From DATBLE01 sp963719325 (GTDB taxonomy: Bacteria > Actinomycetota > Thermoleophilia > Gaiellales > Gaiellaceae): a stretch of DNA of 64,000 bases. Of the stretch, positions 47,238-55,517 are shown one piece after another. The notes beneath the pieces are model-generated. The model saw only the letters and a list, made by a program, of their open reading frames with translations. It did no database searches and was not told where the DNA came from. Location: assembly GCA_963719325.1 (NCBI GenBank), contig CAVRBW010000021.1, positions 69,261-133,260 of the forward strand. Reading direction: 5' to 3'. Position 1 is the first letter of the stretch. Each line of letters opens with the position of its first letter. A program made the translations under genes and the position numbers.

Positions 47238-48191
47238 CCGCTCCGTCCTCGCCGGCAGGCGGTCCAGGTCGAGCTGGGAAGCGCTCTCGAGGCGCACGAG
47301 GCGACCCTCCTGGATCAGGCGTTCGTCGACTGCGCCGAGGCGACCGCCGAACGTCGTGTAGACGGGTATGCCGAGCGCGACCGCCTCGCGATTCATCGTC
47401 CCTCCGGCCGAGACGACCGCGTCTGCGGCGGCGATGAGGCTCTGCGCGTCGACGGCACGGTCGGGAACGAGGAGCGAGGGAAGGGCAAGGCTGCCGATCC
47501 ATCTGCGCTGCTCGTCGGTTCGCGGCAAGACCACGGCGTGGACGCGCTCGTCACGGCCGAGCCGCCGGAGCACGTCGACGAAGAGCGGGTTTCCGTGCCT
47601 GTGGTACAGCGAGACTTCGGGCGGGGTCCGGACGACGACCAGCCTGCGCGCCGACTCGACGCCGATCAGCGCCGGAACGTCGGGATCGGGCTCGAAGTCG
47701 GCGAGATAGTACTCCTCCTTCAGGCCGGCGTACGTCCGTAGCTTCGGGGGTCTGGCGCCGTAGCGTGCGAGTCGCTCGGCCGGGATCGCATCGGGCACGA
47801 CCACGCGGTTGGCGGCTCGGCACCCGAGCTGGTGCTGGAGCCAGGCGTACTCGTAGTCGAAGGTGGTCGCGCTGGGGATGCCGAGCGATCGCGCGGTCAG
47901 CGTCAGGTCGTGCGAGCCGTGCGCCAGCGCGACGTCGAACTTGCGTCCTCGTGCCCAGCGCCGCAACGCTGCGAGCCGGGAGAGCTCGACCCGCGCCTTG
48001 CCGAGCGTGGAGCGCCCGCCGTGCTGCCCGATCGGCGTCGCCGCGATCCCGTGCAACTCGAGTAACTGGAGCGTCTGAGCGTACTCCCGTGAGGTCACCT
48101 CGACCTCTGCCCCCCGCTCGCGGAGCAACCGGATCAGCGGACGGAAGACGAGCACGTGCGGCGAGTTCGTCAGGTCCACCCAGACGCGCAT
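47196..48191 (-). CDS. DUF354 family protein (GT-B-like)
   Basis: 331 residues on the minus strand from ATG 48191. RVWVDLTNSPHVLVFRPLIRLL is the family's opening, followed by SREYAQTLQLLELHGI, LAHGSHDLTLTARSLGIPSATTFDYEYA and the late SAGGTMNREAVALGIPVYTTFGG. Resembles a UDP-GlcNAc 2-epimerase/GT-B fold; probably a sugar-nucleotide-dependent enzyme of surface glycans. Divergent from the LysR gene. Confidence 0.82.
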   Translation of the reverse strand: MRVWVDLTNSPHVLVFRPLIRLLRERGAEVEVTSREYAQTLQLLELHGIAATPIGQHGGRSTLGKARVELSRLAALRRWARGRKFDVALAHGSHDLTLTARSLGIPSATTFDYEYAWLQHQLGCRAANRVVVPDAIPAERLARYGARPPKLRTYAGLKEEYYLADFEPDPDVPALIGVESARRLVVVRTPPEVSLYHRHGNPLFVDVLRRLGRDERVHAVVLPRTDEQRRWIGSLALPSLLVPDRAVDAQSLIAAADAVVSAGGTMNREAVALGIPVYTTFGGRLGAVDERLIQEGRLVRLESASQLDLDRLPARTERLRRDPRLLLDLLL

Positions 48192-48218
48192 CGCAGCCAC
48201 TCTACTGCCCAGGCTGGA

Positions 48219-48224
48219 TAAGAT
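48219..48224 (+). promoter_or_regulatory. -10 box (TAAGAT), leaderless type
   Basis: TAAGAT ends 6 bases before ATG 48231 in the 39-base divergent gap. Confidence 0.5.
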
Positions 48225-48230
48225 CGGCTT

Positions 48231-49124
48231 ATGGATACGCGGCAGCTCGCAGCCTTCTGCGCGGTGGTCGAGCGGCGGAGCTTCTCGGAGGCGGCGGTTC
48301 GGCTCGGGGTGACCCAGCCTGCGGTGAGCCAGCAGGTTCGCGGCCTCGAGCAGCGGGTCGGGACGCAGCTCCTCGATCGTTCCGGTCGCCGCGTCGAGCC
48401 GACCGAGGCGGGCATGCGCCTCTACCGCGGCGCGCAGAGGTTGCTCGCGCTCGAGGAGCAGCTCTTCGAGGAGGTCACCGAGCCCGACGCGCCGCTGCGC
48501 GGGACTCTCGAGATCGGCGCTTCCACGGGGCCGGCGTCGATCGTCCTGCCGCTCTTGCTGTGTGAGTTCCAGCGGGGAAATCCCGAGCTCCGGGTCGAGC
48601 TCTCCGTGTTCGACACCCAGTCGGTCGTCGAGCTGGTCGCCGACCGGCGGCTCGAGCTGGGGATCGTCGGCGCGGCGCGGCGTCATCGCTCTGTCTCGTT
48701 CGAGCCGTTCTTCCGCGACGAGGTGATCCTCGCGTGTTCGCCCGGCCACGCGTTCGCCGGCAAGACGGTCGCGCTCGCCGACCTCAAGAAGGGGCCGTTG
48801 ATCCTGATGCAACAGGGCGCGGGTGTTCGGCAGATGGTCGAGGACGAGCTGCGGCGCGGCGGCCGCCGCGTCCGGGACCTCGACGCGTCGCTCGAGCTCG
48901 GACTGCAGGAGTCGGTTCGCAGCGCCGTCCAGGCCGGCTACGGCGTCGGCTTCATCTCGCGCCGCGCGGTCGAGGCCGACCTGGCGGCGGGCACGCTCGT
49001 CGAGGCCGGCGTCCGAGGGCTCGATCTCGCGAGAGACATCTGGATCGCGCGAGCCGCAGGTCGCGCAGGCTCGAGCGCGGCGCAGGCGTTCGTCTCGTTC
49101 GCCCTCGACAAGCTGCAGCAGTGA
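48231..49124 (+). CDS. LysR family transcriptional regulator
   Basis: 297 residues from ATG 48231. The N-terminal helix-turn-helix is canonical (MDTRQLAAFCAVVERRSFSEAAVRLGVTQPAVSQQVRGLE), followed by a substrate-binding domain (GTLEIGASTGPASIVLPLLL, ERDDRLELGIVG-type VADRRLELGIVGAARR). Closest in look to CysB/CbbR-like regulators, effector unknown. Its stop overlaps the GTG of the alcohol dehydrogenase gene, so that gene may be a target. Confidence 0.9.
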   Translation: MDTRQLAAFCAVVERRSFSEAAVRLGVTQPAVSQQVRGLEQRVGTQLLDRSGRRVEPTEAGMRLYRGAQRLLALEEQLFEEVTEPDAPLRGTLEIGASTGPASIVLPLLLCEFQRGNPELRVELSVFDTQSVVELVADRRLELGIVGAARRHRSVSFEPFFRDEVILACSPGHAFAGKTVALADLKKGPLILMQQGAGVRQMVEDELRRGGRRVRDLDASLELGLQESVRSAVQAGYGVGFISRRAVEADLAAGTLVEAGVRGLDLARDIWIARAAGRAGSSAAQAFVSFALDKLQQ

Positions 49125-50032
49125 TCGTTCGGTGGGGGCTTGGGGAGCTGCCGGGCGTCCTCGAGGACCTTGCGATCGAGAGGCCATTGCTTGTCGCCGG
49201 CCCGCGCTGGGATGCGCTCGCGATTCCGGCCGCGTCCCGCTGGAGCGAGATCCCCTCCGACCGGATCCACGTGCCACGCGAGGTCGACGGCGTCCTCGCG
49301 GTCGGGGGCGGTAGCGCGATCGACACCGGGAAGGCTGCATCGGCCGCCTCCGCCCTGCCGCTCGTCTCCGTTCCGACCACCTACTCGGGGGCCGAGTGGA
49401 CGGGGTTCTTCGGGATCCGCACGCCAGATCGGCGTCAGCTGGGCGGCGGCTCCGGAGCGCGGCTCGCCGGCATCGTCTACGACCCGGAGCTCACGCTCGA
49501 TCTCCCTCGAGCCGAGAGTGGGGGCACGGCACTCAACGCGCTCGCGCACTGCGTCGAGGCGCTCTACCCCGGCGAGCTCGAGGTGGCACGGCAAGGCGCG
49601 GCCGCGATCGACGAGTGGCTTCCTCAGGTGCTGGAGAACGGCCGTGATCTCGAGGCGAGGACGCGGCTCCTCGAGGCGGCGAGCGAGGCAGGCCAGGCGC
49701 TTGCCGCCCACGGGCTCTACCTCGCCCATGCGATGGCGCAGGCGGTCGGAGGGCGCTACGGACTCCCACACGGAGCGATGAACGCGCTCTGTCTGCCGCC
49801 GGCGATGCGGTTCAACGCGGCGACGGTCCCGAGAGCGATGACCCCGGTGCCGGTCGAGCGTGTCGAAGAGCTTGCGCGGCTCGCAGGCTTCGAACGGCTG
49901 CGTGACTTCGGCGTCCCCAAGGACGACCTCGACGACGTGGCCGCTGCAGCTGCCGCTCGCCCTGGCGCGCGGACGAACCCTCGTCCGGCGACCCAGGCGC
50001 AGATCGCCGAGCTGCTTCGGTCGATCTGGTAG
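49121..50032 (+). CDS. Iron-containing alcohol dehydrogenase family protein (maleylacetate reductase-like)
   Basis: 303 residues from GTG 49121. NAD-binding GVLAVGGGSAIDTGKAASAA, then VPTTYSGAEWTGFFGI. Metal ligands are seen in GTALNALAHCVEALYPGE, AAHGLYLAHAMAQAVGGRYGLPHGAMNAL. It is ~50 residues shorter than maleylacetate reductases, mostly at the N-terminus. The Thr-Thr-Tyr-Ser-Gly pattern favours that group, so a role in aromatic degradation is possible. Confidence 0.82.
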   Translation: MIVRWGLGELPGVLEDLAIERPLLVAGPRWDALAIPAASRWSEIPSDRIHVPREVDGVLAVGGGSAIDTGKAASAASALPLVSVPTTYSGAEWTGFFGIRTPDRRQLGGGSGARLAGIVYDPELTLDLPRAESGGTALNALAHCVEALYPGELEVARQGAAAIDEWLPQVLENGRDLEARTRLLEAASEAGQALAAHGLYLAHAMAQAVGGRYGLPHGAMNALCLPPAMRFNAATVPRAMTPVPVERVEELARLAGFERLRDFGVPKDDLDDVAAAAAARPGARTNPRPATQAQIAELLRSIW

Positions 50033-50085
50033 GGCATCCGGGTAGGGTTTCCGCGCGGCGGGCGAATAGGAAGAGAGGAGTCGAA

Positions 50086-50322
50086 GTGCCGAGAAGTCGC
50101 TTACTGACCGCCGCTGCGGTCGTCGTCGGGATCGCCCTCGTCGTCGTCGCGGCCATCTACTGGGCCGAGCCCGCACGCTCACTGCCGAGCTTCTTCCCGG
50201 GGCACGACGCCGGCTCGGCGCATCACCACGTCAAGCACGGGGTCGCTGCGTTCCTCGTCGGGCTCGCCGTGCTCGCGTTTGCCTGGTTCCAAAGCGGCCC
50301 GCGGACGAAGAACCCCGCTTGA
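50086..50322 (+). CDS. Small two-helix membrane protein
   Basis: 78 residues from GTG 50086, preceded by an AGAGGAG ribosome-binding site. Helix 1 is LLTAAAVVVGIALVVVAAIYW; a His-rich loop (FPGHDAGSAHHHVKHG) could bind metal; helix 2 is AAFLVGLAVLAFAWF. Overlaps uppP by four bases. No known family. Confidence 0.6.
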   Translation: MPRSRLLTAAAVVVGIALVVVAAIYWAEPARSLPSFFPGHDAGSAHHHVKHGVAAFLVGLAVLAFAWFQSGPRTKNPA

Positions 50323-51176
50323 TCTCGTACTGGCAAGCGATCGTGCTGGGGCTGCTCCAGGGCTTCTCCGAGCTCTTCCCCATCTCCAGCCTCGGCCACA
50401 GCGTGATCGTCGCCAAGCTCCTCGGCTGGCACATCGAGCAGAACGACAACTTCTTCATCGTCTTCCTCGTCGGGACGCACCTCGCGACCGCGATCGTCTT
50501 GCTGGGCTTCTTCTGGCGCGACTGGGTGCGGATCCTGAAGGGGCTCGGCCGTAGCCTCCGCGATCGCGAGATCGCGCCGAACGACAAGGACGCGAAGCTC
50601 GCCTGGCTGCTCGTCGTCGGGACGATCCCCGCCGGGATCCTGGGCCTGACGCTCGAGCACAAGCTGCGGAGCGTCTTCACCTCCGCCGAGTCGGCCTCCG
50701 TATTCCTGATGCTGAACGGGTTCCTGCTCTACGGCGCCGAGCTGCTCCGGCGCCGGGCGCCGGTCGAGGAGACCGGGGACCCGGACGCGCGGATCGCCGG
50801 CCGGGTCGGCTGGAAGAGCGCAATCGGCGTCGGCGCGGCCCAGTCGCTCGCGCTCATACCCGGTTTCTCGCGATCCGGGGCGACGATGGGCGGCGGTCTG
50901 CTCGCGGGCCTCTCGAACGAGGACGCCGCGCGGTTCGCCTTCCTGCTCGCGACGCCGATCATCGGGGCTGCCGCGGTCCTGAAGCTGCCCGATCTCTTCG
51001 GCAGCACGGGTGACGGCGTGCGGGGCCAGACGCTGGTGGGGGCGCTCTGCTCGGCCGTCACGGCGTACCTGGCGGTGCGGTTCCTGATGCGCTTCTTCCA
51101 CACCAACCGGCTGACGCCGTTTGCGGTGTACTGCTTCCTGGCCGGCGTGAGCGGGACGATCTATTTCCTGCTCTAA
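50319..51176 (+). CDS. uppP: Undecaprenyl-diphosphatase
   Basis: 285 residues from TTG 50319. The two active-site loops are GLLQGFSELFPISSLGHSVIVAKLLGW and SLALIPGFSRSGATMGGGLLAGLS, with about eight helices. The first loop has PISSLGH instead of the usual PVSSTGH. It regenerates undecaprenyl phosphate for cell-wall and polysaccharide synthesis. Confidence 0.9.
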   Translation: MISYWQAIVLGLLQGFSELFPISSLGHSVIVAKLLGWHIEQNDNFFIVFLVGTHLATAIVLLGFFWRDWVRILKGLGRSLRDREIAPNDKDAKLAWLLVVGTIPAGILGLTLEHKLRSVFTSAESASVFLMLNGFLLYGAELLRRRAPVEETGDPDARIAGRVGWKSAIGVGAAQSLALIPGFSRSGATMGGGLLAGLSNEDAARFAFLLATPIIGAAAVLKLPDLFGSTGDGVRGQTLVGALCSAVTAYLAVRFLMRFFHTNRLTPFAVYCFLAGVSGTIYFLL

Positions 51177-51191
51177 TCCGACGCATTAGAG
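51171..51191 (+). terminator. Inverted repeat at end of uppP
   Basis: CTCTAAT and ATTAGAG arms (7 bases) around a 7-base loop, starting within the last codons of uppP and lying just before the flavoprotein promoter. No T run, so a weak call. Confidence 0.35.
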
Positions 51192-51196
51192 CCTGC

Positions 51197-51202
51197 TAGT
51201 CT
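51197..51202 (+). promoter_or_regulatory. -10 box (TAGTCT) heading the sulfonate/sulfate operon
   Basis: TAGTCT ends 6 bases before GTG 51209. All genes from here to 58155 run in the same direction with gaps of less than 90 bases. Confidence 0.5.
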
Positions 51203-51208
51203 TCGGAC

Positions 51209-52402
51209 GTGTCCGACAGGCATTCTTTCGACGTGCTCGTGATCGGCAGCGGGGCCTCCGGGCTCGCAGCCGCCGTCTCCGCCGAGCGGTCGGGCGCCCG
51301 TGTTGCCGTGGCGACGAAGGGCGCGCTGCAGTCCTGCAACTCGGCGAAGGCCCAGGGCGGGATCCAGGCCTCGTTCGGCGACGACGACGCCCCGGAGATC
51401 CACGCCGAGGACATCTGGAAGAGCTCGCACGAGACCGCCGACCGCCGCCTGGTCGACGTCCTGACGGGGGAGGCGCAGAGCGCCATCCACTGGCTGGAGG
51501 AGCTCGGGGTCGGGTTCACCCGCGAAAATGGCGGCTACCGGCTGGCGCGCTGCGGCGGAGCGAGCCGCAAGCGGCTGCTGCAGGTCGGCGACCGGACCGG
51601 TCACGCGATCACGACGGCGCTGCGCGAGGCATGGGAGTCGGGTGAGGGAACGTCGTTCGTGAAGAGCCCCCTGTCCAGCCTCGAGCCTCGGCAGAACGGC
51701 TGGCACGCGCGCTGCGGCGAGCACGAGATCGAGGCTTCGTCCGTCGTTCTCGCCGCCGGCGGGCGTTGCTACCGGGAGGCGGAGGAGCGCGGCGAGCTCT
51801 CGACCAACCACCCGGGAGCGACCGGCGAGGTGACGCAACTCGCCCTCGACCTCGGCGCCGAAGGGCGAGACCTCGACGCGCTGCAGTACCACCCGAACGG
51901 GGGCGCGTGGCCGCCGAACATGCAGGGCTACTCGATCCCGGAGACGACCCGCGCGTACGGCGCGGTGCTGCTGAACAAGGACGGCGAGGAGTTCACCGAC
52001 TCGCTCGGCCCGCGCGACGCCGTCGCGCAGGCGATCTTCGACCAGGTCGACAGCGGGAAGGGTCTGGAGACACCTGACGGCCGCCCCGCCGTGCTGCTCG
52101 ACACCACCCGAATCCCCGCGGAAGACGCCGAGGTGTCGCTGCCGTACATGCTGCGCCGCTACCGGGCGGCCGGGATCGACCCGCTGGCCGAGCCGATCTA
52201 CACGTACCCCGTCCTCCACTACCAGAACGGCGGGCTCGTGATCGACACCGACGCGGAGACCACGCTCGAGGGCTTGTTCGCCTGCGGCGAGATCGCGGGG
52301 GGAACACACGGCCGGAACCGGATGATGGGTAACTCGCTGCTGGAGTGCTGCGTCTTCGGACGCAGGGCCGGCAAGGCCGCAGCCGAAAGGAGCAGGAGCT
52401 GA
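51209..52402 (+). CDS. Fumarate reductase/succinate dehydrogenase-type flavoprotein, stand-alone
   Basis: 397 residues from GTG 51209. FAD-binding DVLVIGSGASGLAAAVSAERSG, then NSAKAQGGIQASFGDDDAPE, HPNGGAWPPNMQGYSIPETTR and the C-terminal THGRNRMMGNSLLECCVFGRRAG. It is ~200 residues shorter than SdhA/FrdA, lacking the C-terminal domain, and no iron-sulfur or anchor subunit follows. It therefore resembles a soluble single-subunit reductase or L-aspartate-oxidase-like enzyme. It is followed within 3 bases by the fumarase-like genes; the substrate may be a C3 sulfonate instead of a dicarboxylate (inference). Confidence 0.75.
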   Translation: MSDRHSFDVLVIGSGASGLAAAVSAERSGARVAVATKGALQSCNSAKAQGGIQASFGDDDAPEIHAEDIWKSSHETADRRLVDVLTGEAQSAIHWLEELGVGFTRENGGYRLARCGGASRKRLLQVGDRTGHAITTALREAWESGEGTSFVKSPLSSLEPRQNGWHARCGEHEIEASSVVLAAGGRCYREAEERGELSTNHPGATGEVTQLALDLGAEGRDLDALQYHPNGGAWPPNMQGYSIPETTRAYGAVLLNKDGEEFTDSLGPRDAVAQAIFDQVDSGKGLETPDGRPAVLLDTTRIPAEDAEVSLPYMLRRYRAAGIDPLAEPIYTYPVLHYQNGGLVIDTDAETTLEGLFACGEIAGGTHGRNRMMGNSLLECCVFGRRAGKAAAERSRS

Positions 52403-52404
52403 GT

Positions 52405-52470
52405 ATGAGCCGTAGGCTCGACGGAGGCGAACAGGGAGCGCAGGTGTCGGCTTTGCCGGCACCGGAGCGG
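52405..52470 (+). repeat. Dispersed 66-bp repeat, copy 2 (coding)
   Basis: About 60/66 bases match 8347-8412. Here it begins exactly at the ATG of the hydro-lyase alpha gene and encodes its first 22 residues (MSRRLDGGEQGAQVSALPAP ...). The internal hairpin is kept (GGTGTCGGC TTT GCCGGCACC) with changes that still pair. Confidence 0.75.
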
Positions 52471-53367
52471 GAATCAGCGATCGAGACCGATCTCTACGGC
52501 GTCGTCGAGGATGCGGCGGCGCACCTGTACGTCTGGGCGCTGAAGGACATTCCGCAGGACCTCCGCGATGCCCTCGCAGACGCAGCCCGGAGGGAGACGT
52601 CCGTGCCCGGCCAGCGTGTCCTGCAGACGATCCTCAAGAACGTCCAGGTCGCCGACTCGGAGAAGAACCTCGTCTGCCAGGACACCGGCATCGCCGTCTA
52701 CACCTGCCGGGTCGGCGAGCACTTCCCGCTCCATCCGGCCCGGATCTACCAGGCGCTGAAGGCGGGCACCGAGCGCGCGACCGTCGAGCATCCGCTGCGC
52801 TCGAACGCGGTGCACACGATCACCCGCGAGAACACCGGGCCGAACACGGGGCACCGTCTGCCGATCGTGCACTGGGAGTTCCTCCCCGACTGGGACGGGC
52901 TCGACGTCAAGTGCGTCCCGAAAGGCTCCGGCTCCGAGAACATGAGCTTCCTGAAGATGTGCGTCCCCGCCGACGGCGTGAAGGGAATCAAGCAATTCGT
53001 TCTCGAGAGCATCGTCGGCGCCGGGGGGAAGCCTTGCCCCCCCGGAATCGTCGGCGTCGGGATCGGTGGCTCGGCCGACTACGCGATGTACCTGGCGAAG
53101 GAGGCGATCGCCCGCCCGATCGGCACCCGCAACTTCGATCCGATCGTCGCCCAGCTGGAAGAGGAGCTGTTCGGGCTGCTGAACGAGACCGGCATCGGCC
53201 CGATGGGCCTCGGCGGTGACGTCACCGTCCTCAACTGCCACATCGAGCATGCGGACACGCACATGACCCTCAACCCGGTGGCCGTCAACTACCAGTGCTG
53301 GGCGGCGCGTCGTGCGAGCGCGCACGTCGCCGCCGACGGGGCCGTCGAGTACGACCGGGAGGCCTGA
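52405..53367 (+). CDS. Class I fumarase/tartrate dehydratase-type hydro-lyase, alpha subunit
   Basis: 320 residues from ATG 52405, preceded by an AAAGGAGCAGGAG ribosome-binding region. The first 22 residues come from a dispersed repeat; family homology starts at ESAIETDLYGVVEDAA. Iron-sulfur region NLVCQDTGIAVYTCRVG, RENTGPNTGHRLPIVHWEF, KGSGSENMSFLKMCVPADG, GIVGVGIGGSADYAMYLAKEA and VTVLNCHIEHADTHMT. Together with the next gene it forms a [4Fe-4S] hydro-lyase. The context with ComA and sulfate genes suggests it may act on a sulfonate analogue of malate. Confidence 0.85.
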   Translation: MSRRLDGGEQGAQVSALPAPERESAIETDLYGVVEDAAAHLYVWALKDIPQDLRDALADAARRETSVPGQRVLQTILKNVQVADSEKNLVCQDTGIAVYTCRVGEHFPLHPARIYQALKAGTERATVEHPLRSNAVHTITRENTGPNTGHRLPIVHWEFLPDWDGLDVKCVPKGSGSENMSFLKMCVPADGVKGIKQFVLESIVGAGGKPCPPGIVGVGIGGSADYAMYLAKEAIARPIGTRNFDPIVAQLEEELFGLLNETGIGPMGLGGDVTVLNCHIEHADTHMTLNPVAVNYQCWAARRASAHVAADGAVEYDREA

Positions 53368-53406
53368 CGTGACCCTGTGGACGAATCGCCACGCAAGCGT
53401 TCCAAC

Positions 53407-53425
53407 CCCAGTGTCAGACACTGGG
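53407..53425. repeat. Perfect 9-bp inverted repeat between hydro-lyase subunit genes
   Basis: CCCAGTGTC-A-GACACTGGG, 19 bases, followed by GGTGTCA that can pair again with the left arm. It lies in the 87-base gap between the two subunit genes and might tune beta expression or be a dispersed palindrome. Confidence 0.5.
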
Positions 53426-53454
53426 TGTCAAACGTCACGAGTCGAGGCGCGCTG

Positions 53455-54042
53455 ATGGCCACGCACGAGGTCACGTTCCCGATCGCCGACGAGCAGGAGA
53501 TCCTGAAGCTCCGCGCCGGCGACGAGGTCGTCGTCCAGGGGCACATCATCGGCATCCGCGACCGGACGCAGATCCGGATCTTCGACCAGGGGGTCGAGCC
53601 CCCGATGGAGCTACGCGGGGCGTTTCTCCTCCACACCGCGCCAGGGGTACGCAAGCTCGCGCCGGGGCGCTACGAGAAGGTGTGCATCGGCACCACGACC
53701 TCCGCCCGGATGGTGCGCTTCACCGAGCCGCTCGGGGGCCAGTACGGCGTGCGTGCGATCTGCGGCAAAGGCGGCTTCCCCGACGAGGCGATCGAGCCGA
53801 TGCGCCGTCACGGGATGGTCTACTTCGCGATCGTCGGCGGCGCTGCGGCCCTCGAGACGACCCAGATCGAGGAGATCGAGGAGGTCGCGTGGGAGGAGCT
53901 GATGCCCGAATGCCTCTGGAGGTTCCGGGTCAAGGACTTCGGTCCCCTGACGGTGGGCATCGACGCCCACGGCAACTCGCTCTACCACGACGTCCAGACC
54001 GCCGCCCAGGAGAAGCTGAAGGAGCTCTATGCGCGACTCTGA
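53455..54042 (+). CDS. Class I fumarase/tartrate dehydratase-type hydro-lyase, beta subunit (divergent)
   Basis: 195 residues from ATG 53455. Keeps the family frame: LRAGDEVVVQGHIIGIRD, CIGTTTSARMVRFTEPLG, RAICGKGGF and PECLWRFRVKDFGPLTVGIDAHGNSLY. Compared with fumarases, the usual RDAAHKR reads RDRTQIR and TTxxRMD reads TTSARMV. Loss of the conserved Ala-His and Asp points to a changed substrate. Its end overlaps the ComA gene by 14 bases. Confidence 0.8.
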   Translation: MATHEVTFPIADEQEILKLRAGDEVVVQGHIIGIRDRTQIRIFDQGVEPPMELRGAFLLHTAPGVRKLAPGRYEKVCIGTTTSARMVRFTEPLGGQYGVRAICGKGGFPDEAIEPMRRHGMVYFAIVGGAAALETTQIEEIEEVAWEELMPECLWRFRVKDFGPLTVGIDAHGNSLYHDVQTAAQEKLKELYARL

Positions 54043-54820
54043 GTTCGACATCGGCGTCAAGCGCGACGGAGGGCTGACGCACGTCCTCGACAAGGGTCTC
54101 GGCCCGCGGGCGTGGGAGGACGTGCTCGAGACCGCCGGCGAGTACATCGACATCGTGAAGCTCGGCTGGGGCACGGCCTGGGTGACCGGCAACCTGGAGC
54201 GGAAGCTCGACGTGCTACGCGAGAAGCCGGTGGTGATCGGCGGCACGTTCTTCGAGGTCGTGTTCGCCAGAGACAAGCTCGACGAGTACAAGCGCTGGCT
54301 GGCGAAGCATCGGCTCACCCACGTCGAGATCTCCGACGGCACCGTCGAGATCCCCCGCGAGCGCAAGCTCGAACTGATTGCCGACTTCGCCCGCGACTTC
54401 ACCGTCCTGTCCGAGGTCGGCTCCAAGGACTCGGAGGTCAACTATGCGCCGTACCTCTGGGTGCAATGGATCGAGGAGGAGCTCGCCGCCGGGGCCTGGA
54501 AGGTGATCACCGAGTCCCGCGAAGGCGGCACCGCCGGCATCTTCCGTCCGACGGGCGAGATGCGGACGGGTCTCGTCGACGAGATCGCCCACTCGGTCGA
54601 CTTCCACGATCTCCTGTGGGAGGCGCCGACCAAGAGCGCCCAGGCGTGGTTCATCAAGCACTTCGGGCCCGAGGTCAACCTCGGCAACATCCCGCCAGAG
54701 GAGGTCATCCCGCTGGAGACGCTCAGGCTCGGCCTGCGCGGAGACACGCTCAAGGAGGTCCTCCTGCGCGACGACACCGCCGGGTCCGCGCCGAGCCCTT
54801 TGCTGACGGGGGGCGACTGA
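54029..54820 (+). CDS. comA: Phosphosulfolactate synthase (ComA family)
   Basis: 263 residues from ATG 54029. ComA TIM-barrel motifs run in order: LTHVLDKGLGPRAWEDVLE, DIVKLGWGTAWVTGN, VVIGGTFFEVVFARDKLDEY, THVEISDGTVEIPRERK, FTVLSEVGSKDSE, ITESREGGTAGIF and EVNLGNIPPEEVIPLETLRLGLRGDT. ComA adds sulfite to phosphoenolpyruvate. The following three genes make sulfite from sulfate, so a metabolic link is strongly implied. No ComB phosphatase is seen. Confidence 0.88.
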   Translation: MRDSEFDIGVKRDGGLTHVLDKGLGPRAWEDVLETAGEYIDIVKLGWGTAWVTGNLERKLDVLREKPVVIGGTFFEVVFARDKLDEYKRWLAKHRLTHVEISDGTVEIPRERKLELIADFARDFTVLSEVGSKDSEVNYAPYLWVQWIEEELAAGAWKVITESREGGTAGIFRPTGEMRTGLVDEIAHSVDFHDLLWEAPTKSAQAWFIKHFGPEVNLGNIPPEEVIPLETLRLGLRGDTLKEVLLRDDTAGSAPSPLLTGGD

Positions 54821-54821
54821 G

Positions 54822-55517
54822 ATGGCCACGTCGACGCTGCACGCCCCTGCTGACACGATTTCCGCCGAGGACCTGCTCGTCTGGGCGTATGAGCAGTTCG
54901 GAAACCGCCTCTGCCTCACGTGCTCCTGGCAGAAGCAGTCGTCGGTGCTCGTGCACATGGTCTCGGAGCTCGGGCTGCCCGTCGACGTCGTCGAGCTCGA
55001 CACGCAGCTGTTCTTCCGCGAGAGCTACGAGACCCGTGAGCGTCTGGTCGAGCGCTACGGCCTGAACCTGATCCGTCCCGACGTGATCACGGTCGCGGAG
55101 CAGCATCGGCAGGAGGGCCCGAACCTCTGGGAGCGCGACCCGGACCGCTGCTGCCACATCCGCAAGGTCGAGCCGCTCGTGCGCGCGCTGGAGCCGTACG
55201 AGGCGTGGGCGTCGGGCATTCGTCGTGACCAGTCGCCGAGCCGCGCCAACACGCCGAAGGTGCAGTGGTCGGAGCACTACGGCGTCTGGAAGCTCCACCC
55301 GCTCGCCGACTGGGACGAGAAGAGTGTCTGGGCGTACATCAAGGTCAACGAGATTCCGTACAACCCGCTGCACGAGACGGGCTACCGGTCGATCGGGTGC
55401 ATCCCGTGCACACGACCGACCACGCCCGAGGAGGAGGAGCGCGCAGGCCGCTGGGCCGGCTCCGACAAGCTCGAGTGCGGCATCCATGGCACACCGCAAT
55501 CGACGAGGAGTGACTGA
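54822..55517 (+). CDS. cysH: Adenylyl-sulfate (APS) reductase, CysH family
   Basis: 231 residues from ATG 54822. TCSWQKQSSVLVHMVSELG is the PP-loop; RCCHIRKVEPLVRAL plus IGCIPCTRP give the CC...CxxC set of a [4Fe-4S] cluster, marking an APS-type reductase; ECGIHG near the C-terminus carries the catalytic cysteine. Reduces APS to sulfite with thioredoxin. It begins one base after the ComA stop and overlaps cysC by 8 bases. Confidence 0.92.
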   Translation: MATSTLHAPADTISAEDLLVWAYEQFGNRLCLTCSWQKQSSVLVHMVSELGLPVDVVELDTQLFFRESYETRERLVERYGLNLIRPDVITVAEQHRQEGPNLWERDPDRCCHIRKVEPLVRALEPYEAWASGIRRDQSPSRANTPKVQWSEHYGVWKLHPLADWDEKSVWAYIKVNEIPYNPLHETGYRSIGCIPCTRPTTPEEEERAGRWAGSDKLECGIHGTPQSTRSD

